From Sphingopyxis sp. MSC1_008 (GTDB lineage Bacteria; Pseudomonadota; Alphaproteobacteria; Sphingomonadales; Sphingomonadaceae), in the NCBI RefSeq assembly GCF_023197165.1, contig NZ_JALPRD010000002.1, positions 124,001 to 188,000 of the forward strand: a stretch of 64,000 bases of DNA. Direction: 5' to 3'. Under the pieces are notes generated by a model. That model was not told the origin of the DNA and searched no databases. It worked only from the letters and a program-made list of their open reading frames with translations. Both the position numbers and the translations under genes were made by a program. Positions 50,695-59,598 of the stretch are shown here, one piece after another. Numbering within the stretch: the first letter of the stretch is position 1; each line of letters begins with the position of its first letter.

Positions 50695-53013
50695 CTATTC
50701 GGTCAGCTCGAAACTGGCCTCCGACCCCTCCGCCGACGACGGCCCCACCCACAGCTTGAACTGGCCGGGTTCGCTGCCCCAGCTCATATCCTGCCGCGTG
50801 AACGCGAGATCGGCGTCGGTCAGCGTGAAGCGGATCGTCCGTTTCTCACCCTTCTTTAGGCTGATTTTTTCGAAGCCCTTGAGCTCCTTCACCGGTCGCG
50901 TCACCGACCCGACGAGGTCGCGGATATAGAGCTGTACCACCTCCTCGCCATCGCGCGCGCCGCTGTTGGTCACCGTGACGGTCGCGGTCAGTTTCTCCCC
51001 CGGGCGGATTTTCGCCTTGTCGAGCGTCACCGGCGAGTAAGCGAAGCTCGTGTAGCTGAGCCCGTAACCGAACGGATAAAGCGGCGTGTTCGGCGTATCG
51101 AGATAGCGCGAGACATATTTGGCGTTCGGATCCTCGGGCTTGATCGGCCGCCCGGTGTTTTTCATGTCGTAATGGATCGGCACCTGCCCGACGTTGCGCG
51201 GAAAGGTCACGGGCAGCTTGGCCGACGGATTATAGTCGCCATAAAGAACATCGGCGATCGCATGGCCGCCCATCGTGCCCGGATACCAGGCTTCGAGGAT
51301 CGCATCGACATTGGCGTCGGCCCACTCGATGCTGTTCGGGCGACCGCTCATCATCACGAGGATGATCGGCTTGCCGGTCTTTTTCAACTCCTCAAGCAGC
51401 GCCTGCTGGTTGCCCGGCAGGTCGAGCGAGGTGCGGCTCGCCGCTTCCCCGGTCATGTTCCAATGCTCGCCCATCGCGGCGACGATGACGTCCGATTTCT
51501 GTGCGAGCGCAATCGCCTCGGCAAAACCGTCGCTTTTGCCTGCGTCGGCGAACTGATAGCCGGCGCCCTTGGCATAGGCGACCGTCGTGCCCTTGGGCGC
51601 GCGCGCCTGCATCCCTTCGAGCAATGTCACCGGGCGCGTCTTCCGGTCGCCCGCGGCGGACCAGCTGCCGATCATGTCCTCCTTGCTGTTGCCGAGCGGA
51701 CCGATCACCGCGATCGATTTCGCCGCCGCGGCGAGGGGCAGGGCATTGTCCTTGTTCTTCAGCAGCACGATCGACTTGCGAGCGACGTCGCGCGCAGCCT
51801 CGAGGAAATCGGGGCGATAGATGGTCGCCTTTTCGCGCGCTTCATCGGAGTAGCGATAGGGATCTTCGAACAGCCCGAGGCGATATTTCATTTCGAGGAT
51901 CGCCTTCACCGCCTCGTCGACGCGCTTCACATCGACCTTGCCCTCGGCAACCGACTTCGCGAGGTGATCCATGAACACCGCGCCCTGCAAATCCATGTCG
52001 ACCCCGGCGTTGATCGCCTGTTCGCCGGCCTGTTTCAGGTCGCGCGAATAGCCGTGCGCGACCATTTCGTTGATCGACGTGTAATCGGTTACGATGAAGC
52101 CCTTGAAGCCCCATTTCTCGCGCAGCACGTCGGTCAGCAGGTAATGGCTGCCCGATGCGGGCACGCCGTCATATTCGTTGAACGCGGTCATGAAGGTCGC
52201 GGCGCCGGCGTCGGCGGCCGCCTTGAAGGGCGGCAGATAGATGTCGCGCAGCGTGCGTTCGGAGATGTCGACCGTATGATAGTCGCGGCCCGCCTGCGCC
52301 GCGCCATAGGCGGCGAAATGCTTGGCGGTCGCGAGTATCGTGTCGACGCGTTTCAGGTCGTCGCCCTGGAAACCGCGCACGCGCGCGACCGCGATCTTGC
52401 TGCCGAGATAGACATCCTCGCCCGCGCCCTCCGACATGCGGCCCCAGCGCGGGTCGCGCGCTATGTCGACCATCGGCGCGAAGGTCCAGTGAATGCCCTC
52501 CGCCGATGCCTCGGCAGCCGAAATTCTTGCTGCCTTTTCAATGGCTTTCAAGTCCCAGCTTGCCGATTCTCCGAGCGAGATAGGGAAAATGGTGCGGTGG
52601 CCGTGGACGACGTCATAGCCGAAGAGCAGCGGGATCTTCAGCCGCGTCTCCTCGACCGCCAACCGCTGCAACTCGCGCGTATATTTGGCGGTGAAGGCGT
52701 TGAAGATCGATCCGATGCGGCCCTTGCGGATATCGTCCTGATAGCCTTTGCGCATTGTCGGACCGGTCGAATCCCAGTCGCTGGTCAGCAGCGACAATTG
52801 CCCGACCTTCTCGTCGAGCGTCATCTTTGCCATCAGGTCGGCGATGAAGCGATCCATCTTCGGATCGGGGCGCATCCAGCCCGCGGAATCCATTGACGCC
52901 GCCTCGTTCGTGCTCGTCGCGGGCTTGGCCATCAGCGGGGCGGGGGAAAGCTGCGCAGCCACCATCAGGGTGGCCAGCGTCAGGCATGTGAGGTTGCGCG
53001 TCATCGGCGGCAT
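50695..53013 (-). CDS. bglX: Beta-glucosidase BglX-like (GH3)
   Basis: This exported GH3 enzyme has 772 residues. A signal peptide (about 1-29) is followed by the catalytic barrel with the nucleophile D310 in KGFIVTDYTS. A second alpha/beta domain carries the acid/base candidate in MGEHWNMTGEAASR, and a C-terminal fibronectin-III-like domain begins around GEKLTATVTVTNSG. It should release glucose from the non-reducing end of beta-glucans in the periplasm. The ATG at 53013 follows GGGAAGGA by 7 bases. It is divergent from the Oar-like receptor over a region with a LacI-type operator. Confidence 0.93.
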   Translation of the reverse strand: MPPMTRNLTCLTLATLMVAAQLSPAPLMAKPATSTNEAASMDSAGWMRPDPKMDRFIADLMAKMTLDEKVGQLSLLTSDWDSTGPTMRKGYQDDIRKGRIGSIFNAFTAKYTRELQRLAVEETRLKIPLLFGYDVVHGHRTIFPISLGESASWDLKAIEKAARISAAEASAEGIHWTFAPMVDIARDPRWGRMSEGAGEDVYLGSKIAVARVRGFQGDDLKRVDTILATAKHFAAYGAAQAGRDYHTVDISERTLRDIYLPPFKAAADAGAATFMTAFNEYDGVPASGSHYLLTDVLREKWGFKGFIVTDYTSINEMVAHGYSRDLKQAGEQAINAGVDMDLQGAVFMDHLAKSVAEGKVDVKRVDEAVKAILEMKYRLGLFEDPYRYSDEAREKATIYRPDFLEAARDVARKSIVLLKNKDNALPLAAAAKSIAVIGPLGNSKEDMIGSWSAAGDRKTRPVTLLEGMQARAPKGTTVAYAKGAGYQFADAGKSDGFAEAIALAQKSDVIVAAMGEHWNMTGEAASRTSLDLPGNQQALLEELKKTGKPIILVMMSGRPNSIEWADANVDAILEAWYPGTMGGHAIADVLYGDYNPSAKLPVTFPRNVGQVPIHYDMKNTGRPIKPEDPNAKYVSRYLDTPNTPLYPFGYGLSYTSFAYSPVTLDKAKIRPGEKLTATVTVTNSGARDGEEVVQLYIRDLVGSVTRPVKELKGFEKISLKKGEKRTIRFTLTDADLAFTRQDMSWGSEPGQFKLWVGPSSAEGSEASFELTE

Positions 53014-53057
53014 GATTCGTCCTTCCCAGTCGGATTTGCTTATACATTGTCACAAGG

Positions 53058-53077
53058 ATCGGCCGAAATCGGCCGAA
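53058..53077. repeat. Tandem 10-bp repeat in the bglX/receptor intergenic region
   Basis: ATCGGCCGAA occurs twice head to tail, followed by AACCGGC. It is 45 bases upstream of the bglX start and may be part of a regulator site for the divergent pair. Confidence 0.5.
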
Positions 53078-53133
53078 AACCGGCTGGCCCCCCATTGGAT
53101 CCCTCTGTGTCGCTTCCCCCTATACAGTGATCG

Positions 53134-53147
53134 TGAAACCGGTTACA
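53134..53147. promoter_or_regulatory. LacI-family-type operator
   Basis: TGAAACCGGTTACA is a 14-base near-palindrome with central AACCGGTT, the classic layout of LacI/GalR-family sites. It lies 114 bases before the receptor start and 121 bases before the bglX start. No LacI regulator is in the window, so it must be encoded elsewhere. The rest of 53014-53260 holds no gene. Confidence 0.6.
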
Positions 53148-53260
53148 AACTAAAAAAACAACGACGCGATTTCCCGCGACTCGTCGCTGCACCGGAGGCA
53201 AGGCCGGCCAGCGAAGAAAACGAGCGCGGGGAATGTCGGGGGCCAAAAAGGGAGGATGCC

Positions 53261-56200
53261 GTGAAGTTTCCGCATAAATTTCAGACCGTTTCCGCGCGCC
53301 GGTCGCGCGCCCGCACGCTCGCCGCTGCGCTGGCATGGAGCAGCGCCGGTGCCGCGCTCGCCGTCGGAGTGGCGACGCCTGCGTATGCCCAAGTGTCGAA
53401 CGCTTCGCTGCGCGGCACGGTGAAGGCCGAAGGCGGCGTGTCGCAAGTCACCGCGATCAACGTCAACACCGGCCTGACCCGCACCGCGACGGTTGGCGCG
53501 AGCGGCAGCTATAATATCGCGTCGCTGCCGGTCGGAACCTATCGGCTTGAAATCACGACCCCGGGCGGCGTGCGCAACACCGACGAATTCACACTCTCGG
53601 TCGGACAGAGCGCCGTGCTCGACTTCGATTTCTCGCAGCCCGACATCGCCGAGGGCGGCGATGACGCGATCATCGTTACGGGCACCCGCATCCGTTCAAT
53701 GGAGGGCGGCGAGGTCGGATCGAACATCACCCAGCGCCAGATCGAGGTGTTACCGCAGAACAACCGCAACTTCCTGGCCTTTGCCGACCTGGCGCCGGGT
53801 GTCCAGTTCGTGACCGGCAGCACGGGCCAATCGCGCCTGCAAGGCGGCGCCCAGGACAGCCGCGGCGTCAACATCTTCATCGATGGCGTTGGGCAGAAGG
53901 ATTATATCCTCAAGAACGGCATCACCGGCCAGGATTCGACGCAGGGCAATCCCTTCCCGCAGCTCGCGGTCGGCGAATATCGCGTCATTTCGTCGAACTA
54001 TAAGGCCGAGTTCGACCAGGTCAGCTCGGTTGCGATCACTGCGGTTACCAAGTCGGGCACCAACGAATTCCACGGTGAAGCCTTCATCGATTACACCAAT
54101 CAGAGCCTGCGTGACGCGCGTCCGAGCGAACTGACGACGGGCAAGGTCAAGACCAAGGACTTCCAGTTCGGCGGCGCGCTCGGCGGTCCGATCATCAAGG
54201 ACATGCTGCACTTCTTCGTGACCTATGAAGGCAAGCGCCAGCAGCAGCCGGTCGATGTCCGGCCGGGACTCAGCCTACCCGTCACTTATTTTCCGTCCGA
54301 ATATCAGGGCGTGTTCGGTCCGACCAATTCGACCTTCAACGAAGATCTCTATTTCGGCAAACTCAATTTCCAGCCGTCGGACAGCGACTTGATCGAGCTG
54401 TCGGGCAAATATCGCAAGGAAAGCGGCGAATTCCTGAGCAGCGGCATCAACGCGCGCAGCACGATCAGCTCGCAGGATGTCGAGGAACTGCGCGTAACCG
54501 GGCGCTGGGAGCATACGGCCGACAATTGGATCAACGATTTCAAGCTGACCTATGAAGACGTCAAATGGGCGCCGACGCCAACCGAATTCGGCAACGGTTT
54601 CCTCTTCGCCTATGCCGGCCCGTCGCCGACCAACCCGCAACCGGGCGTCGTTGTGCGCGGCGACATCCTGCGCATTGGCGGCGGCAGCAACTTCCAGGAA
54701 AAGGGTCAGAAGGGCTGGGGCGTCCAAAACGACTTCACCTGGACCGGGTTCGAGGGGCATACGATCAAGGTCGGCGCCAAGGCGAAATGGGTCGAACTTA
54801 ACTCGCTGCAGCTCAATAGCTTAAACCCCGTCTATACCTATAATCCGGCGTTCAACCCCGGCGGCGGGACGTTCAACGACGATGTGCCTTACCGCGTCCA
54901 GTTCGGCGCCTCGACGGGCAACGGCGACCCGATCATCAATTCGAAGAATTTCCAGTTCGGCATCTATGTGCAGGACGATTGGGAGGTCACCGACCGGCTG
55001 ACGCTGAACCTCGGCGTGCGCTGGGACTATGAGCGCACCCCGGCCTTCCTCGACTTCGTCCACCCCGCCGACGCGGTGAACGCGGTGTCGCCGGCCAATT
55101 ATCCGAACCTCGTCAACGCCGATTACGACATCCGCGACTTCATCTCGACGGGCAGCGAGCGCAAGGCGTTCATGGGCGCGTGGCAGCCGCGTATCGGCTT
55201 CAGCTATGAGCTCGACGACGAGGGGCGCTTCGTGGTGTTCGGCGGGGCCGGCCGCTCGTACGACCGAAACCAGTTCGACTTCCTGCAACAGGAAATCAGC
55301 GTCGGATCCTTCACGACCCGGACGTTCAACTTCATCACCGGCGATCCGAACAACAGCTGCGCCCCCGGGCCGACCTGTGTGCCGTGGAACCCGATCTACC
55401 TGACCGAGGAGGGGCGCCAGCAGTTGCTCGCCGGCGCCGGGGCAGGCGGCGGCCGCGAGTTGCGCTTCATCGACAACGACCTGAAGGTTCCCTATTCGGA
55501 CCAGTTCAGCCTGGGCTTCCGCGCCAAGGTAACCCCGTTGCTCGAGGCCGAAGTCGGCTATAGCCATATCGAATCGAAGGACGGCTTTGCCTATCTGCTC
55601 GGCAACCGCCGTCCCGACGGGACCTTCTTCCCGCCGGCCCCCGCAGCGCCGAACTCACCCTTCGGTTTCGCCCCTCCGGGTTTCGGGTCGATCATCATCG
55701 GCACCAACGGCATCGAAACCAGCGCGGACACGGGCTATCTCAAGCTCGTCAAGAACTACACCGTCGCGTCGCCGTGGAGCTTCTCGGCAACCTATACCTA
55801 TACCCAAGCCGAGGAAAATCGTCAGTTTGGCGAGACCTTCAGCCTCGATTTTCCGTCGCTGGAGGACTATACCGTCACGCGCTCGAGCGGGGTGCGCAAG
55901 CATCGCCTCGTCGCGACGGGTTCGGTCGATCTGCCGATCGGCGTCACGCTGTCGGGCAAGTTCCAAATCGCGTCGCCGCCTTATCTCAAGGCGTTCATCA
56001 ACCAGGGCGGAGCGAACCCCAGCCGCACGGTCATTTCGAACGAGGCCGACGGCAATGGCGATCGCTGGGGCTTCCGCCAGATGGACGTCGCGATCACAAA
56101 ATACATCCCGTTCAAGTTCATCAGCGAGGAATCGCGCCTGCGCCTTCGCGTCGACATTCTGAACCTGTTCAACGATCGCAACTATGTCGATTACAACAAC

Positions 56201-56296
56201 GACCCGACGTCGCCGCAATATCTGAACATTTCAGGGATCGGCGTTGGCGGAAATCCGCCGCGGACGGTAAAACTATCGGCCGGATTCTCTTTCTGA
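53261..56296 (+). CDS. TonB-dependent receptor, Oar-like, with N-terminal carboxypeptidase-regulatory domain
   Basis: This outer-membrane receptor has 1011 residues. A long signal peptide (about 1-45, ending ATPAYAQ) is followed by a carboxypeptidase-regulatory-like beta domain (SNASLRGTVKAEGG through YRLEITTPGG, about 47-110). Next come a TonB box near DDAIIVTGTRI, a plug containing QIEVLPQNNRNFLAFADLAPG and GVNIFIDGVGQKDYILKNG, and a large barrel ending PPRTVKLSAGFSF. I chose the GTG at 53261 because GGGAGGA precedes it and the signal peptide starts there; the frame is open 171 codons upstream. Its GH3, GH144-like and GH1 neighbours suggest import of beta-glucan oligosaccharides. Confidence 0.92.
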   Translation: MKFPHKFQTVSARRSRARTLAAALAWSSAGAALAVGVATPAYAQVSNASLRGTVKAEGGVSQVTAINVNTGLTRTATVGASGSYNIASLPVGTYRLEITTPGGVRNTDEFTLSVGQSAVLDFDFSQPDIAEGGDDAIIVTGTRIRSMEGGEVGSNITQRQIEVLPQNNRNFLAFADLAPGVQFVTGSTGQSRLQGGAQDSRGVNIFIDGVGQKDYILKNGITGQDSTQGNPFPQLAVGEYRVISSNYKAEFDQVSSVAITAVTKSGTNEFHGEAFIDYTNQSLRDARPSELTTGKVKTKDFQFGGALGGPIIKDMLHFFVTYEGKRQQQPVDVRPGLSLPVTYFPSEYQGVFGPTNSTFNEDLYFGKLNFQPSDSDLIELSGKYRKESGEFLSSGINARSTISSQDVEELRVTGRWEHTADNWINDFKLTYEDVKWAPTPTEFGNGFLFAYAGPSPTNPQPGVVVRGDILRIGGGSNFQEKGQKGWGVQNDFTWTGFEGHTIKVGAKAKWVELNSLQLNSLNPVYTYNPAFNPGGGTFNDDVPYRVQFGASTGNGDPIINSKNFQFGIYVQDDWEVTDRLTLNLGVRWDYERTPAFLDFVHPADAVNAVSPANYPNLVNADYDIRDFISTGSERKAFMGAWQPRIGFSYELDDEGRFVVFGGAGRSYDRNQFDFLQQEISVGSFTTRTFNFITGDPNNSCAPGPTCVPWNPIYLTEEGRQQLLAGAGAGGGRELRFIDNDLKVPYSDQFSLGFRAKVTPLLEAEVGYSHIESKDGFAYLLGNRRPDGTFFPPAPAAPNSPFGFAPPGFGSIIIGTNGIETSADTGYLKLVKNYTVASPWSFSATYTYTQAEENRQFGETFSLDFPSLEDYTVTRSSGVRKHRLVATGSVDLPIGVTLSGKFQIASPPYLKAFINQGGANPSRTVISNEADGNGDRWGFRQMDVAITKYIPFKFISEESRLRLRVDILNLFNDRNYVDYNNDPTSPQYLNISGIGVGGNPPRTVKLSAGFSF

Positions 56297-56306
56297 CCGG
56301 CTGACC

Positions 56307-56352
56307 GGCGCCCGGCCCGCACCCCCTCCCGCGGGCCGGGCGCCTAATTTTT
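56307..56352 (+). terminator. Strong intrinsic terminator after the Oar-like receptor
   Basis: GGCGCCCGGCCCGC and GCGGGCCGGGCGCC form a perfect 14-bp stem around ACCCCCTCCC, followed by TAATTTTT. The T tract ends at 56352 and overlaps the TTGGAG ribosome site of the next gene, whose ATG is at 56363. Confidence 0.9.
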
Positions 56353-56362
56353 GGAGTATCGA

Positions 56363-57871
56363 ATGTCGTTCCGGATCGGGGCGCTTGCCCTGCCGCTGGT
56401 GGCGCTGACCGCCGCTTGCGCTGTTACACCCGCATCATCCCCAGCTGCTCCGGCGGCGACGACCCAGCCCCCGGCGAAACTGCCGCCGCTGACCGAGGCG
56501 GCCTTTTCCGAAGAGCTGACCGAGCGCACCTTCCGCTATTTCTGGGACACGACGAGCACCGAACGGTGCCTCGCGCCCGATCGCTGGCCGAGCAATCCCT
56601 TTTCGTCGATCGCGGCGACGGGCTTTGCGCTGACCGCATACGGCATCGGCGCCGAGCGCGGTTATGTGACGCGCGCCGAAGCGGCGCTGCGCACGCGCGA
56701 CTGCCTGCGTTTCTACTGGACCGCCCCGCAAGGTGCCGAAGCGGCGGGCAACACCGGCTATAAGGGCTTCTTCTATCACTTCCTGAAGAATGACGACGGC
56801 ACGCGCCACAAGACGACCGAATTGTCGACCGTCGATACCAGCCTGTTCCTTGGCGGGGCGCTGTTCGCGCAAAGCTATTACGACCGGAACGACCCGGTCG
56901 AGGCCGAGATCCGCGATCTGGCGGAGAAGATCTACACGCGTGTCGACTGGCGCTGGGCACAGCGCAACACGACCGGGACGGAGGCGAAGAATCTCGCCAA
57001 TTCGCAAGCGATCACGATGGGCTGGCGGCCCGAGAAGGGCTTCGAGACGCACGACTGGGTGGGCTATAACGAGGGCATGCTCGTCTACGTCCTCGCGCTC
57101 GGATCGCCGACGCACGCCGTCGGCAAGGATGCGTGGGACAAGGGCTGGGCGGCCGAACTCGAAAAGGACTGGGGCACCTATTACGGCCAGCAGCATCTGC
57201 AGTTCGAACCTTTGTTCGGGCACCAATATAGCCATGTCTGGGTCGATTTCCGCGGCATCCGCGACGATTTCATGCGCGGCAAGGGCATCGATTATTTCGA
57301 GAACAGCCGCCGAGCGACGCTGTCGCAGCGCGCCTATGGCGCCGACAATCCGAACAAATGGACGGGCTACAGCGCCGATATCTGGGGCTGGACCGCGTCC
57401 GATGGGCCGGGATATTCGAAGGACAAATATAGCGTCGGCGGAACGCCGCGCTTCTTCAACGGCTATATGGCGCGCGGCGTCAGCGCGATCCGCGTCGTCG
57501 ACGACGGGACGATCGTTCCGACCGCCGCGGGCGGCTCGGTCGCCTTTGCGCCAGAGGTGGCGATTCCGGCGCTGATGGCAATGCGCAAGCAATATGGCGC
57601 GCGGCTCTACACGCGCTACGGCTTCAAAGACGCGTTCAATCCCAGCTTCACCTTTGCCGATCCGAATATGCGCAGCGGCGCGGTCGATCCGGTCCACGGC
57701 TGGGTCGCGAACGACTATCTCGGCATCGACCAGGGACCGATCCTCGCGATGATGGAAAACCATCGCAGCGGCTTTGTGTGGAAGGTGATGCGCAAAAACC
57801 CGCATATCGTCCGCGGGCTCCAGCGGATCGGTTTCACCGGCGGCTGGCTCGACAAGGCGCCAGCCGAATAG
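56363..57871 (+). CDS. GH144-like endo-beta-1,2-glucanase candidate (glycoamylase family) lipoprotein
   Basis: This predicted periplasmic lipoprotein has 502 residues. The signal ends in LTAAC (C19), followed by a Pro/Ala-rich linker and one (alpha/alpha)6 domain. The segments RTFRYFWDTT, THDWVGYNEGMLVYVLALG, FGHQYSHVWVDFRGIRD and YSADIWGWTASDGPG are those of the glycoamylase (PF10091)/GH144 family, whose founding members are endo-beta-1,2-glucanases. I chose the ATG at 56363, with TTGGAG 6 bases upstream. A strong terminator sits directly before it, so expression must rely on readthrough or a hidden promoter. The beta-1,2 specificity is inferred from the family. Confidence 0.85.
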   Translation: MSFRIGALALPLVALTAACAVTPASSPAAPAATTQPPAKLPPLTEAAFSEELTERTFRYFWDTTSTERCLAPDRWPSNPFSSIAATGFALTAYGIGAERGYVTRAEAALRTRDCLRFYWTAPQGAEAAGNTGYKGFFYHFLKNDDGTRHKTTELSTVDTSLFLGGALFAQSYYDRNDPVEAEIRDLAEKIYTRVDWRWAQRNTTGTEAKNLANSQAITMGWRPEKGFETHDWVGYNEGMLVYVLALGSPTHAVGKDAWDKGWAAELEKDWGTYYGQQHLQFEPLFGHQYSHVWVDFRGIRDDFMRGKGIDYFENSRRATLSQRAYGADNPNKWTGYSADIWGWTASDGPGYSKDKYSVGGTPRFFNGYMARGVSAIRVVDDGTIVPTAAGGSVAFAPEVAIPALMAMRKQYGARLYTRYGFKDAFNPSFTFADPNMRSGAVDPVHGWVANDYLGIDQGPILAMMENHRSGFVWKVMRKNPHIVRGLQRIGFTGGWLDKAPAE

Positions 57872-58657
57872 TTAGTCGGCGGCGGTCGGAAAGGCCGGCA
57901 GTTTTGCCACGTCGCCTGGTTCGTGCTGGATGATCACCGTCGCCTTCAGCGCCTTTGCCATCGCGTCGAACCGCTGGAAGCTTTCGAGCGTCCGAACGGG
58001 ATCGCTATTATCCTTCGACACATGTTTCGCGCGATATTGTTCGGCCGAGGAATAGAGGTCGCCGCTGAGCATCACCGGACCGAAATGGCGCAGCCGGACG
58101 AGCAGCGAATGATGGCCCGCCGTGTGGCCCGGGGTCGCGACGATCACGACAGAGCCGTCGCCGAAAACATCCCTGTCGCCGGTGATCCGGTCGACCGCGG
58201 ACCTTTCCTCCATCCATGGCGAAAAGCGATGCGGCTGTAACCGCGGATCAGGCTGGGGAACGGTCACGGCGTCCCAGTCTTCCTTGCCAATCAGAAGCCT
58301 GGCGCCGGGAAAGCTGGCGGCTTGGCCGATATGATCCCAGTGGAGATGGCTGACGGCGACAATGTCGATCCGGTCCGGCGCGATGCCGAGGCGCGCGAGT
58401 TCGGACGTGAGACTGGTCGGGGCGACGACCGACCGTCGTTCGGGCGATGGGGGCAGGCCGATCCACTCGCCGGGAAAGCCTGCATCCCATAGCACCAACC
58501 GGTCGCCGTGGCGGATCAGGTAACAGCTGTTTACGAGCGGCTTGGGGCCGAAGCTGCCGCAATCGAGCCGCCAGAGTTCGACCTTTGGCGTGGGGGTGGA
58601 TACCGCGCTTGCCGTGGTCAGAAGTAGCGCGGCTCCAAGCAAGATCGTGCGGACCAT
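57872..58657 (-). CDS. Metallo-beta-lactamase-fold lactonase (AHL lactonase family)
   Basis: This exported hydrolase has 261 residues. A signal peptide (about 1-18, TILLGAALLLTTASA) is followed by the zinc motif SHLHWDHIG (H104, H106, D108, H109), a later TPGHTAGHHSLL and GDLY, and a final IIQHEPGD. Relatives hydrolyse N-acyl-homoserine lactones. In a beta-glucan operon, a sugar lactone is equally thinkable. I chose the ATG at 58657 on the signal peptide. It is the last gene of the minus-strand operon, separated from the EEP gene by 74 bases with a hairpin. Confidence 0.83.
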   Translation of the reverse strand: MVRTILLGAALLLTTASAVSTPTPKVELWRLDCGSFGPKPLVNSCYLIRHGDRLVLWDAGFPGEWIGLPPSPERRSVVAPTSLTSELARLGIAPDRIDIVAVSHLHWDHIGQAASFPGARLLIGKEDWDAVTVPQPDPRLQPHRFSPWMEERSAVDRITGDRDVFGDGSVVIVATPGHTAGHHSLLVRLRHFGPVMLSGDLYSSAEQYRAKHVSKDNSDPVRTLESFQRFDAMAKALKATVIIQHEPGDVAKLPAFPTAAD

Positions 58658-58708
58658 GGCGCCGGTTTGGGGGAGGGCAGTTGGCCATGCCATCCCCCGG
58701 AGGAGGGG

Positions 58709-58725
58709 GAGGCGGTCTCCGCCTC
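58709..58725 (-). terminator. Stem-loop between the EEP and lactonase genes
   Basis: GAGGCGG and CCGCCTC form a perfect 7-bp stem around three bases, 7 bases after the EEP stop. There is no T tract. It may partly separate expression of the lactonase from the operon. Confidence 0.45.
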
Positions 58726-58731
58726 ACATGG

Positions 58732-59598
58732 TCAGCAGCCGTTTCCGATGCACAAATCCGCGACCACCGGATAATGATCCGACGGCAGCTTGCCGCCATT
58801 CTGGTCGGTCAGTGTCGCATGGCGCAGCACCGTCACATCGTCGCTGACGAAGATATGGTCGATCGGGCTCGGCTCCATCTGCGCGATCTTGAAGCCGGTG
58901 AAGGTGCCGAGCGGGCCGTAATGCGGCGTACGGCTGATGATGCGGCTGTCGCGGAGCGCGCCTTTGCCGGGCTCGACGATCGCGGCATAGGGATTGCTCG
59001 TCGCGGGGCTGTTGAAGTCGCCCATCAGCACCGCGGTTTCGTTCGCCTTGCGCTGCCCGTCGATCCAGCGGCGGATCTGGCGGGCGCTTTCCTGCCGCGC
59101 GACCTCGCCGATATGGTCGAAATGGGTGTTCACGACGAGCAAATTGCGCTTTGCGCTCCGGTCGTGAAGCCGCGCCCAGGTGGCGATCCGCGGCAGCGCG
59201 GCGTCCCAGCCCTTGCTCGGCGTGTCCGGGGTCGGCGACAGCCAGAAGGTGCCCGATCCGACGAGGGTGAAACGATCGCTGCGGAAACCCAGCGGCGAAT
59301 ATTCGCCCTTTTCCTTGCCGTCGTCGCGCGCGACGCCGACGAATTGATAGCCCGGCAGATCGGCCTCGACCGCCTGTTTCTGATGCTGCAGCACCTCCTG
59401 CATCCCGACGAAATCGGGCGCCTGATAGGCGACGAGCGCGATCAGTGCGCTTCGCCGGTGCGGCCAGGCATTGTCGCCGTCCGACGCGAGATCGAGGCGG
59501 ATGTTGTAGGTCATCGCCTCATAATGATCGGCGCGCTCTTTCGCGGCGGCGGGCAGCGCAAGCAGCGCCGCGGCGGCGAGGATCAGTGCTTTTTTCAT
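58732..59598 (-). CDS. Endonuclease/exonuclease/phosphatase-family exported protein
   Basis: This 288-residue protein has a signal peptide (1-19, ALILAAAALLALPAAAK) and one EEP domain. Motifs are MTYNIRLD, GMQEVLQHQ (Glu metal ligand), VVNTHFDHIG, MGDFNS and the C-terminal LPSDHYPVVAD. This DNase I-like fold hydrolyses phosphodiesters or phosphomonoesters. In a periplasmic glucan operon it could remove phosphate-containing substituents (for example phosphoglycerol) from glucans; that is inference. Its ATG overlaps the stop of the GH1 gene (ATGA). Confidence 0.88.
   Translation of the reverse strand: MKKALILAAAALLALPAAAKERADHYEAMTYNIRLDLASDGDNAWPHRRSALIALVAYQAPDFVGMQEVLQHQKQAVEADLPGYQFVGVARDDGKEKGEYSPLGFRSDRFTLVGSGTFWLSPTPDTPSKGWDAALPRIATWARLHDRSAKRNLLVVNTHFDHIGEVARQESARQIRRWIDGQRKANETAVLMGDFNSPATSNPYAAIVEPGKGALRDSRIISRTPHYGPLGTFTGFKIAQMEPSPIDHIFVSDDVTVLRHATLTDQNGGKLPSDHYPVVADLCIGNGC

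Noticed and set aside
53058..53077. Tandem repeat as a CRISPR or satellite
   Set aside because: Only two 10-bp copies without spacers; at most a regulator site.
52748..53260. N-terminal extension of the Oar-like receptor frame into bglX and the intergenic region
   Set aside because: The added 171 codons lack a signal peptide and cover the divergent promoter. A GTG with a good ribosome site and signal peptide lies at 53261.
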